From Atopobiaceae bacterium (GTDB lineage: Bacteria > Actinomycetota > Coriobacteriia > Coriobacteriales > Atopobiaceae): a DNA stretch of 64,000 nucleotides. Location: contig JAFWIE010000078.1 of assembly GCA_017533825.1 (NCBI GenBank), positions 62,001 to 126,000 on the forward strand, read 5' to 3'. The stretch's first letter is position 1. The number at the start of each line of letters is the position of its first letter. The notes beneath the pieces were generated by a model that did no database searches, was not told the origin of the DNA, and worked only from the letters and a program-made list of their open reading frames with translations. The position numbers and the translations under genes were made by a program. Positions 8,967 to 16,247 of this stretch are shown in pieces.

Positions 8967-9245
8967 GGTGCCTCCCTATCCGCAATGCCTGTTGGAAGGC
9001 GTACTCTACCAGAGCGGGTTCGCACGAATTTCCCCGCTAGCTGACACTTTTTTCCCCGATTTCTGCACCTTCGCAGGTAGACATGCCTGTTTCGTTTTGC
9101 ACTCGATTGACATTAGGATTTGCTGAAATTTGCCGCGGCGCCAAGGGAGCGGCGCCAAAGAGGGGCAGCTCCGGCGGGCAAGGCCGCGTGCACCATGAGG
9201 GGCATCTGGAGGGCAAGGGAGCAGCCCGGACATATGCCACTGGGA

Positions 9246-10769
9246 CTACCGTCCTTGGCGCTGTCCAACGTATGCGAGGGCACGCCGATAGCTTGTGCGG
9301 CACTCGTAGGCCATCTGTTGTTCCCAATGATCCCAGATGCGCTCGCCAACGATACCGCGATGCACAAGCACGCGCGGCCTTCCCTCGAGGTCCCACACGG
9401 GACGCGGTGGATTCTCGCCGGCATTGAGGAAATGCTCAAACTCTGCCGGCTTGTCACCACGCGTGAGCAGCGGACCGGGCGTCACCTTGAGCCTCCCCTG
9501 CCACTCGCTGCCCAAGGACTCCTCCAACCACCCGAGCGTCTCCCCAAGCACCACGAACGTGCCCACGTCATTTGCACAGAGGTCCACATCAGCAGGCGGA
9601 AGCGACGCAAGCGTCCGCAGCAAAGAGTGCATCGTCTCTTCCCAATGCCGTGACTCGAGCTCGGACTGCGGCAGGGGTCCCACGAGCAGCACGATGCCCG
9701 TCCGCGCGCTCGACGCATCCTCCTTGGCGGGCCACACACCAGGCAGATCGCGAATGGCATCGCGCAGCTTCCTCCCGTCACGAACGTCACCCACATACGT
9801 ACGATCCGCCGCATCGGGAAGGTCAACCGGCTCGATTGCCGTACGGCTTTGAATACCCGCACCGTAGTAACACGCACACGGTTGGCCGAAGGTCTGCCGA
9901 TAGAGGCGCTTGCGTTCCTCGTCATCGCGCGACTCTTCCGCTGCCTTGAGGAACGTAAGCGCTCGCACGCGCTCTTCGAGCGGACGACCGCGCCCACCAA
10001 GCTTGCCAAACCCCACGCCCGCCGCGCGCAGGCGTTCAATCTCGCATGCGGCGCACGGATACGGCTCGAGGTAGTCACATGACCTTCCCAAGCAAGCGTG
10101 CGTGCGATACGTGGTGTCAAAGACGTACAGCGGCTCGCCTTCGAGCTCGGCATCCGTCCCCACGCGATCGGGATAGCTCACGCCGTGGTAATGCGTACAG
10201 TAGCCGTCCACGAGCGGGCACTTGTCAAAGAAGAGCATGCTCTCCGCCTCGAGCTGCAAGCCATCGCGCATGCAAACACGAAGTATGTCCCCGATCTCCT
10301 CCGCCCCCAAGAATCGCGGGAAGACGATGCGCGAGACGCCCAGGCGCGCGAATGCCGCGGCACTCGGCGCGTTCGCGCAGACCGCAAGCAGCGAGCACAC
10401 ACGCTTGAGGGCATTCCCTGCCTCCTCGAGCCGATACAGCAATCCCAGGTCCCGCACGATGACGCCCGTCCCACCCATCTTCGCGAAGGCGTCGACAAGC
10501 CCAAGAAGGTAGTCGAGCTGGCGCTCGTCGTACTGACCATTGAGCGCAAGGTACAGGGGAATGCCGTATCTCCGCGCGGCAGCTGCCGTCTCCGCAAGCT
10601 CCTCTCGCGAGGCGAGGTTGGCCTTGCCCTGCCTACGGCTGATGGAGTCGTGCTCCCCATACCGCTCGGTCCACCACGACTCCTGTAAGCCACAGTACAG
10701 CTCCCCCGCCCCGGCAACGGCGAGCGAGGGGACCTCGAGAGCGGCATTGACGGGGACGCTGTAAACCAT
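9246..10769 (-). CDS. Peptidase U32 family protein, last gene of the RiPP-type operon
   Basis: 507 residues. U32 proteins have a TIM-barrel region and a Cys-rich site; the studied members UbiU and UbiV bind a 4Fe-4S cluster and act in hydroxylation rather than proteolysis. Here Cys residues cluster in DKCPLVDGYC and in CLGRSCDYLEPYPCAACEIER, and the U32-like stretch GKLGGRGRPLEERV follows. The start at 10769 (MVYSVPVNAA) is preceded by GAAGGGG and lies 19 bp after the radical SAM stop; the longer frame start at 10820 would overlap that gene. Pairing of a U32 protein with a B12-type radical SAM enzyme suggests joint action. A role in maturing the Cys-rich peptide is inference from operon position. 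Confidence 0.8.
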   Translation of the reverse strand: MVYSVPVNAALEVPSLAVAGAGELYCGLQESWWTERYGEHDSISRRQGKANLASREELAETAAAARRYGIPLYLALNGQYDERQLDYLLGLVDAFAKMGGTGVIVRDLGLLYRLEEAGNALKRVCSLLAVCANAPSAAAFARLGVSRIVFPRFLGAEEIGDILRVCMRDGLQLEAESMLFFDKCPLVDGYCTHYHGVSYPDRVGTDAELEGEPLYVFDTTYRTHACLGRSCDYLEPYPCAACEIERLRAAGVGFGKLGGRGRPLEERVRALTFLKAAEESRDDEERKRLYRQTFGQPCACYYGAGIQSRTAIEPVDLPDAADRTYVGDVRDGRKLRDAIRDLPGVWPAKEDASSARTGIVLLVGPLPQSELESRHWEETMHSLLRTLASLPPADVDLCANDVGTFVVLGETLGWLEESLGSEWQGRLKVTPGPLLTRGDKPAEFEHFLNAGENPPRPVWDLEGRPRVLVHRGIVGERIWDHWEQQMAYECRTSYRRALAYVGQRQGR

Positions 10770-10788
10770 GGAGAACCCCTTCGTTGCC

Positions 10789-12177
10789 TCAGCCAAGCGC
10801 GGCTGCACTGGCAGAAACAAACTCTCGGTAGGATTGCTCGTTCACCAACCCGAGTATTTCTTGCAGCTCTTCGAGCAGATACTTATAGTCACCTTGCAGG
10901 TATGCCCGAGCCGCCATGTAGGGCTCACGTATGGCGGCGTCAATCCACTGCTCGTGCAAATCCTGCGTGCGTGCAGAGAAGGACCGGTAGAACGTCTCAT
11001 CGCGCGCGCCCAATGGCTCGAACGGACCATCAGGTCCCTGCAGCAATCCCAGCTCAGTTCCCGCAAATGCAATCAGACGACTCACAGCCACTTGGTGCGT
11101 GTAGATGCCGAGCTCATGCAGCTGGCGCACCTCGTCAAGCGCTCCCTCGAGTGTCTGCCGTCCGTGCCACAGGATGTAGCCACACTGCAACGCGATGCCA
11201 GCTTCGCGCACAGCATCGAGCACCTCCGGCAAACGCCCAACGTCGTAAGGCTTGCGCCAAGCCCGCAGCGTGGACGGGTTCAGGGACTCCACACCCACAA
11301 AGAGCCTTGTCAGACCCGCGTCGTGCAATGCGCACAGGCGCCGAGTAAGATCGGGCTGGCCAATCAGTGCCACCACTCGCATCTCGCACGCCCACGCCAC
11401 TCGCAGACCGCGTCGGTCCAGTTCGGCAGCAATGCCCTCAAGTCGCACCAAGGGCCCGGCAGCGTCATCCACAATGTTGAAGATGGGCGGAAGACCAGCC
11501 GCCTCGAGCCGTACGGAAACGTGCTCGATTTCGTCCACCACGAGCTGCGCATCTCGCCCTTGCCAGCGACGAAGCTCCAGCGGAAGCTTCGGCGTGGCAC
11601 AGAACGTACACGTACCCGGACACCCACGCGACGTTTGCAAACTGACAGCACATCCCAGCCGTGCATAGCGCTCCGCATGAGGCCGATACGGCTCCGCCCA
11701 AGCGTCGGGGGCAAGAATACCGTTATCGGCCTCATCCCCTCTCGCTAACGCCAGGAGCGCCGCCTCACCCTCGCCACGCACCAGTACGCACGATCGCGGA
11801 AGCAATCGCGCCGCCTCGTCGGGAGCAGTGGTCACAAAGACGCCGCCCGCCACGAACGTCGCATCAGGGAATCCCGCTCTCAGGCGACTCATGACACGCC
11901 GCGCATCGGGCACGTCACGGCTCGTCATAAGCGAGAAGCCTATGACCTGTGGGCCGTCACCATTCCTGTGCAGCTCGCGCATGTCGTACCAAAAGCTCGG
12001 ACTAACCCGCGAACTCACGCCAGCACGACGCTCCGCTTCGGCCAGCCGCCGGTCAAACACATCCGCATGAACCCCATTTGCACGCAAGTACCCTGCCAGG
12101 CGCTCAATTCCCAGCGGTTCGGAGAACTCCGGTTCTCCGCCCTCGCAGAGCGGACGTATGAGCAGCACGCGCGGCAT
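10789..12177 (-). CDS. B12-binding-type radical SAM protein
   Basis: 462 residues. The N-terminal 150 residues resemble the cobalamin-binding Rossmann domain of class B radical SAM enzymes (MPRVLLIRPL, then VIGFSLMTS and FVAGGVFVT), but the canonical DxHxxG cobalamin motif is not seen, so cofactor use is uncertain. The radical SAM core carries CxxxCxxC at Cys186, Cys190 and Cys193 (SRGCPGTCTFC). The start at 12177 leaves a 10-bp gap after the upstream lipoprotein stop; a longer start at 12210 would overlap it. Fifth gene of the operon. It may add a methyl group or another modification to the peptide, or act with the U32 protein on another substrate. Confidence 0.85.
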   Translation of the reverse strand: MPRVLLIRPLCEGGEPEFSEPLGIERLAGYLRANGVHADVFDRRLAEAERRAGVSSRVSPSFWYDMRELHRNGDGPQVIGFSLMTSRDVPDARRVMSRLRAGFPDATFVAGGVFVTTAPDEAARLLPRSCVLVRGEGEAALLALARGDEADNGILAPDAWAEPYRPHAERYARLGCAVSLQTSRGCPGTCTFCATPKLPLELRRWQGRDAQLVVDEIEHVSVRLEAAGLPPIFNIVDDAAGPLVRLEGIAAELDRRGLRVAWACEMRVVALIGQPDLTRRLCALHDAGLTRLFVGVESLNPSTLRAWRKPYDVGRLPEVLDAVREAGIALQCGYILWHGRQTLEGALDEVRQLHELGIYTHQVAVSRLIAFAGTELGLLQGPDGPFEPLGARDETFYRSFSARTQDLHEQWIDAAIREPYMAARAYLQGDYKYLLEELQEILGLVNEQSYREFVSASAAALG

Positions 12178-12187
12178 ACTCGACCAG

Positions 12188-13972
12188 CTATTCGTCGAAC
12201 TTGAGTTCAAACATCTCGTTCACGAGCTCCTTGCCTTCGGCGTCGCGTATGATGAGCGTTCCCGCAAGGCGCTCGACCCTGCCTTCGCGCAAATCCCCCG
12301 CATTCTTCGCGCGGAACAAGAGGTACCGATGCCCGACCGTGCCGGTACTGAGCGGAGTGCCTGCACTCAGGAGCTCGACATCTTTGCCGTTCACCGACCA
12401 TCCATCGCCTTCGATGGTTACAGGCCCCTCTCCCTTATACGAACCTTTGTACTCCACGGCCACGATGCCATCACTCGCAGGCAATACCTTCTGCAATGTG
12501 ATGGTCACGCCGCCCTCGTCGTCGATCATCTTGCCATCCAGCTCCTTGAACTGTTGCTCGGGATCAGCTTGCCACTTCAAGGGATACGAGGCCACTGGAT
12601 CCGAGCCCCATTTGCCCACACTCATCACACAGGACAGCTGCTCGAGGTTCCCTTCGACAACCGAGACGACCTTTTCGTCCTCCGTGGAGAAGAAGTTCCC
12701 CCATGCACTATCTTGCCCCACGCCGTTGATGGTAGGCCATCCCGCCGAGAAGTTATCGATCTTCTCACCGTTAGCCGTCACATCATGTTCCGCAAAGAAG
12801 TGGTAGCTCCCTTTCGTGTGATTGACGAACTCGAACTCTGCAATCGGGTTGTCTGCCGACATGTGGTAGCCCGTGAAGACGATGGTGCACACCTCGTCGT
12901 CAGCCACGACGTACGGAAGGCCCAGATGCGCCTCGACCGCAGAGAGATCAACATCGCTCTTATCCGCCTCCTTGGCGGGCTTGTCCTCGTCGGAGGACTC
13001 CTTCTGCTCGTCGGCGTCCTTCGCATCGGAGGACTTGTCCTTGTCGTCAGCGGCGTCCTTCTGCTCGGCAGCGTCCTTCTCGGCGGCGGCTTCCTCATCC
13101 GAGGCCTTCTCGTCCGCAGCCTTCTCCGCGTCCGCATCTGCCTCCACGGGCTCCTCGTACCCGAACTGCGTGCCCACGGCCACGAGGTACGCACGCAATG
13201 CCTGTGCGTCCTTGTCGTCCGCAAGGTCACCGTCAGCCAACTCGTCCACCGCCGTCCGCAGGCTCTTGTACACATACTCGCCGTTAGACGCCGTTCCCTG
13301 AGCGGCGTCGTAGAGCTCGGTCTCGATGTCGTCCCAGAGCTTGTTGTACTCAAGCTCCGCCTTCAGCTTTTCGGAGAGCTTCGATGACTCATCGCGCACC
13401 TTGCGCACCACGACCAACGCCGCATCCTCAAGGGCGCTTTCCGTCGAGAAGCCGCAAGCGACCGCAGCCGTCTGCACGTTGAGCTGAACCCCATCGTCCT
13501 CGGGATACAGCGCCAAGCATGTGAGCGCCTGCACCAGCGCTTCATCGTTCTTCTCTTGCTGCAGCAGGGCAAGGGCAAGGTTGACGTTGGCTCCGTAGTG
13601 CTCGGGATACGCCTCGAGAACCTCCTCGTAACCCTTCTGCGCATCCTCGTACGCGCCATCCCGATATGCCGCGTTGGCCATCTTGAACGCGTCCTTCTGC
13701 GCGATGGTGAGCGTACCCTCTTCCTTCTCTTCCTCGCTCACGGCACGGCGCTCATCGCCCAACGCGAGCGCCTTCTCCACGTATTCCTCCAGTTCGGACG
13801 GATCGCGCTTCTCTCGACCTTCGAACGCCCCTTCCACGGGCTCGGGTTCATGCACGGAGGCTTCCTCGCCCTGATGGGAAGAGCCACAGCCAGCCAGCAC
13901 CATGCACAGACACATGACGGCGAGAAGAACGACGAGGTGTGGCTTGATAGCATCTCTCGAACGCCCGCTCAT
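12188..13972 (-). CDS. TPR-containing lipoprotein in the RiPP-type operon
   Basis: 594 residues, predicted lipoprotein (hydrophobic LLAVMCLCMVLAGC with lipobox VLAGC). After an acidic linker come at least two TPR-like helices (ANAAYRDGAYEDAQKGYEEV and the next repeat, LALALLQQEKNDEALVQAL). Then follow a highly charged D/E/K/A low-complexity linker of about 80 residues and a C-terminal beta-rich domain of about 250 residues that I do not recognise. It would sit on the outer membrane face, perhaps receiving, anchoring or protecting an exported peptide. The start at 13972 is chosen for signal-peptide geometry and an upstream GGGGG. It lies 13 bp after the precursor peptide stop, so co-transcription is very likely. 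Confidence 0.78.
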   Translation of the reverse strand: MSGRSRDAIKPHLVVLLAVMCLCMVLAGCGSSHQGEEASVHEPEPVEGAFEGREKRDPSELEEYVEKALALGDERRAVSEEEKEEGTLTIAQKDAFKMANAAYRDGAYEDAQKGYEEVLEAYPEHYGANVNLALALLQQEKNDEALVQALTCLALYPEDDGVQLNVQTAAVACGFSTESALEDAALVVVRKVRDESSKLSEKLKAELEYNKLWDDIETELYDAAQGTASNGEYVYKSLRTAVDELADGDLADDKDAQALRAYLVAVGTQFGYEEPVEADADAEKAADEKASDEEAAAEKDAAEQKDAADDKDKSSDAKDADEQKESSDEDKPAKEADKSDVDLSAVEAHLGLPYVVADDEVCTIVFTGYHMSADNPIAEFEFVNHTKGSYHFFAEHDVTANGEKIDNFSAGWPTINGVGQDSAWGNFFSTEDEKVVSVVEGNLEQLSCVMSVGKWGSDPVASYPLKWQADPEQQFKELDGKMIDDEGGVTITLQKVLPASDGIVAVEYKGSYKGEGPVTIEGDGWSVNGKDVELLSAGTPLSTGTVGHRYLLFRAKNAGDLREGRVERLAGTLIIRDAEGKELVNEMFELKFDE

Positions 13973-13985
13973 CTCCGTCAACCCC

Positions 13986-14417
13986 CTAATGCACCGGCAC
14001 GCAGGCACACGGGGCGCCGCAGCTCACCGTGCCGCCCCCTGACGGGGTGTGGCTCACGCAGCTACAACTCTGGTAACCATCGCAGCTGCACACAGAGAGG
14101 CATGTGCACACGCTGTCGCAGGTGCAAGGCGTCACAACGGGCGTCGGCGTCGCCACGGCGTCGCAGGTGCAGACGGCAAGACATGTGCAGACGGTATGCG
14201 TGGACGTCACCATATCGCAGGTGCAGTACGTGCCCATCACCTGCGACGAGTATTCGCTCTCTTCCTCGTCGTACTCGTCCACAAAGTAGGTCTTCATGCT
14301 CGGCTTGAATACGCTGTTGCCGTCCACGATGATCTCTATCTGTGGCTTGGGCAGCGCATCGTCCGACGGCTCGGTAAGCGCACGGTCGTTGTAGCCGTCC
14401 TTCGTGTTATCAGCCAT
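13986..14417 (-). CDS. Cys-rich RiPP precursor peptide with CxC repeats
   Basis: 143 residues. Residues 1-60 form an acidic leader-like segment without Cys. Residues 65-143 hold 17 Cys, 16 of them in eight CxC pairs starting at 65, 77, 83, 98, 104, 110, 118 and 137, plus Cys133. Two similar modules are visible (about 65-88 and 97-120), with CxCxxx spacing of six inside them, and Thr/Ser usually fills the middle of CxC. The start MADNTKDG at 14417 overlaps the end of the maturase gene by 8 bp and is preceded by GAAGGGAG; the frame upstream is just shadow of the maturase gene. Adjacency to radical SAM/SPASM and PqqD-like genes marks it as their probable substrate. No double-Gly cleavage site is obvious. 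Confidence 0.8.
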   Translation of the reverse strand: MADNTKDGYNDRALTEPSDDALPKPQIEIIVDGNSVFKPSMKTYFVDEYDEEESEYSSQVMGTYCTCDMVTSTHTVCTCLAVCTCDAVATPTPVVTPCTCDSVCTCLSVCSCDGYQSCSCVSHTPSGGGTVSCGAPCACVPVH

Positions 14418-15798
14418 CTGTGGAGCTCCCTTCTTCCTGTGGTTTCCAACGAAGCTTACGCTGAATCTGGTTGAGGGTAAGGGCGCGGCTAATCTCGCAG
14501 CGCACCGACCCATGGTGCTCGTCAACTCCGATGCCATCGAGTACCTTGGCCGCGCAGTCGCCCGCACAGTGCCACCTACAGAAGCAGTCATCGCAGAACC
14601 GTATGTTGTGGACGCACAGCTCGGAAAGCTCGTCGAGCTTCTCTTGGTCAAAGACGAAGCGATCGGCCTCGGGATCATAGCGTCCAAAGAAGAACCGCTC
14701 GCTGCGCGGATCGCTCGCATAGCTGACCTCGTAGCACGCCGTCACGTCGCCGGTGGGCGTCACGGTGAACGAGCCGGAGCTCACCTTGCAGAACGTATCG
14801 GCCAGCACGTCCTGACGGGCGCCGGAGAAGACGAGCCGCACACCTCGCTCCTCCGCCACCCGAAGCGACTCGAGATAGCGACGCACAAAGACATCGGAGG
14901 TGGGCATGACATTGGATGACGTCTTGCAGCGACCACACTCCCACACGGGCTCGAAGTGCAGTTGCTCGATGCCAGGGTAGTTGCTCGCCACGAACTCGAC
15001 GATTTCGGGCATGGCGTCCACCATGGCATCCGTGACGGTCGTGCGTACCCCGAGGCCTACCCCAGCCTCTGCGAGACGGCGCATGGTGCGATCCACCGCC
15101 TCGAACGAACCCTTTCCACCCGCAGTCGGACGGTTCGCGTCCTGGAATGCAGGCAGGCCGTCGAACGAGACGTTGATGGAGCCGAAGTTCGCCACGACGA
15201 AGTCGATCTGCTCCTCCGTGAGTACGCCGTTGGTCGCCGCGTTGAAGACCACCGGGATATCGAGCTGCTCAGAGACATCCTGCCCGTACCACACGATCTC
15301 CTGAATGAGGTCGAACGCACAGAATGGCTCGCCGTTGCCGTGGATGGAGACGAGGAAGTTATGCGTGCCGTCGCCCTCGTCGCGCCGCTCGAGGGCATTC
15401 CGTGCGATGAGGTCAATCGCACGCTGGGCGCAACGCAAGTCCATCCGGGTGAGCGGCTCGCCGTTGCCGCCACCCTCCCCACCAAAGGCGTAGCAGTAGC
15501 TACAACGGAGGTTGCAGTTGTTGGTGGGAAAGAGCGTCACCTGCGTGGGTCGAAATCCCCGCTCGTGCTGCGGGTAAGCGCGTGGGGCGAAGAATCCCCG
15601 CTCGCTCAAGGCCCGCACCACCGTCTTACCCTCCGGACTCATGGCATCATAGGCACGATGGTCATTCGCATAGGTGAGGGCCACGTCAGCGGCCGCGTCA
15701 TTTACCCGTGCCATCAGCCTTCCGAGCGGCGCATAGAGGATTGGACCCTCGTCATCGCGCAGCACAAAGAGCTCGGGCGGCATCGGTTCCACACTCAT
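14410..15798 (-). CDS. Radical SAM/SPASM peptide maturase
   Basis: 462 residues. The N-terminal 85 residues may hold a small recognition domain. The radical SAM CxxxCxxC motif is Cys95, Cys99 and Cys102 (TNNCNLRCSYC), followed by the TIM-barrel region. The C-terminal SPASM region is Cys-rich (CYEVSYASD..., LCVHNIRFCDDCFCRWHCAGDC, RCEISRAL) and would bind auxiliary 4Fe-4S clusters. Enzymes of this type make thioether or C-C crosslinks in peptides. The gene overlaps the upstream PqqD-like gene by ATGA and the downstream precursor gene by 8 bp, so the three are translationally coupled. The chemistry on this precursor cannot be read from sequence. Confidence 0.9.
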   Translation of the reverse strand: MSVEPMPPELFVLRDDEGPILYAPLGRLMARVNDAAADVALTYANDHRAYDAMSPEGKTVVRALSERGFFAPRAYPQHERGFRPTQVTLFPTNNCNLRCSYCYAFGGEGGGNGEPLTRMDLRCAQRAIDLIARNALERRDEGDGTHNFLVSIHGNGEPFCAFDLIQEIVWYGQDVSEQLDIPVVFNAATNGVLTEEQIDFVVANFGSINVSFDGLPAFQDANRPTAGGKGSFEAVDRTMRRLAEAGVGLGVRTTVTDAMVDAMPEIVEFVASNYPGIEQLHFEPVWECGRCKTSSNVMPTSDVFVRRYLESLRVAEERGVRLVFSGARQDVLADTFCKVSSGSFTVTPTGDVTACYEVSYASDPRSERFFFGRYDPEADRFVFDQEKLDELSELCVHNIRFCDDCFCRWHCAGDCAAKVLDGIGVDEHHGSVRCEISRALTLNQIQRKLRWKPQEEGSSTDG

Positions 15799-16199
15799 GC
15801 GACCGTCTCCACGAGGTTCACGTATACGGCATTGGTGAGGTAGCCAGCCTGCCCCAACGCGACGAAGAAGGAGGCCACGTCGGCCGGGCGCACGTCCGTG
15901 CCCGCCGCACTCGCAATCTCGTCGATGCTCAGCGTTCCGTCCGCCAAACGAACGAGCTCGGCACCGAGCGCGTCAACATCGAAGAGATGCGTCTCGCCAT
16001 ACCACGCCTGCACCGTACCCTGCTTCGAAACCAACTCGATGCCATCACGGACGATTGGCCCGTGTGCCACCTCCGGATTGGGGACCTCAGGCGTCACGAA
16101 CCCCGACGGTGTCGCAACGCGACTCCCAGTGCCAGCCACGCACAGAGTCGCAAGTGCCACGAAGCCGAAGGCTCCCCGCAAGAACGACCTTCTTTCCAC
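15795..16199 (-). CDS. PqqD-like peptide chaperone with twin-arginine-like signal
   Basis: 134 residues. Residues from about 45 to 134 look like a PqqD/RRE domain (VQAWYGETHLFDVDALGAELVRL, then a helical part ending FFVALGQAGYL); such domains bind leader peptides for radical SAM maturases. The odd part is the N-terminus: ERRSFLRG followed by GAFGFVALATLCVAG matches a Tat signal (RRxFLR plus a hydrophobic stretch). The start is GTG at 16199 behind GGGGGAAGG; no internal ATG exists that would remove the signal. It overlaps the maturase gene by 4 bp. Either the chaperone is exported or membrane-tethered, or the motif is coincidental. Confidence 0.72.
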   Translation of the reverse strand: MERRSFLRGAFGFVALATLCVAGTGSRVATPSGFVTPEVPNPEVAHGPIVRDGIELVSKQGTVQAWYGETHLFDVDALGAELVRLADGTLSIDEIASAAGTDVRPADVASFFVALGQAGYLTNAVYVNLVETVA

Positions 16200-16236
16200 G
16201 TCCTTCCCCCTTATCCCTCAAAGTGATTTCAAAGTA

Positions 16237-16242
16237 AGTATA
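16237..16242 (-). promoter_or_regulatory. Possible -10 box for the RiPP-type operon
   Basis: TATACT on the minus strand, 38 bp upstream of the PqqD-like GTG, in the 48-bp gap after the kinase gene. No good -35 box is visible. The operon could instead be read through from the kinase gene. Confidence 0.3.
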
Positions 16243-16247
16243 CACGC

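Noticed and set aside
13986..14417. Metallothionein reading of the Cys-rich peptide
   Set aside because: CxC pairs also occur in metallothioneins, but overlap with a SPASM maturase gene and the acidic Cys-free leader favour a RiPP precursor; not fully excluded.
14418..14720. Upstream in-frame extension of the Cys-rich peptide to 244 residues
   Set aside because: The extra 101 residues overlap the maturase gene and look like shadow; ATG 14417 has a good ribosome site.
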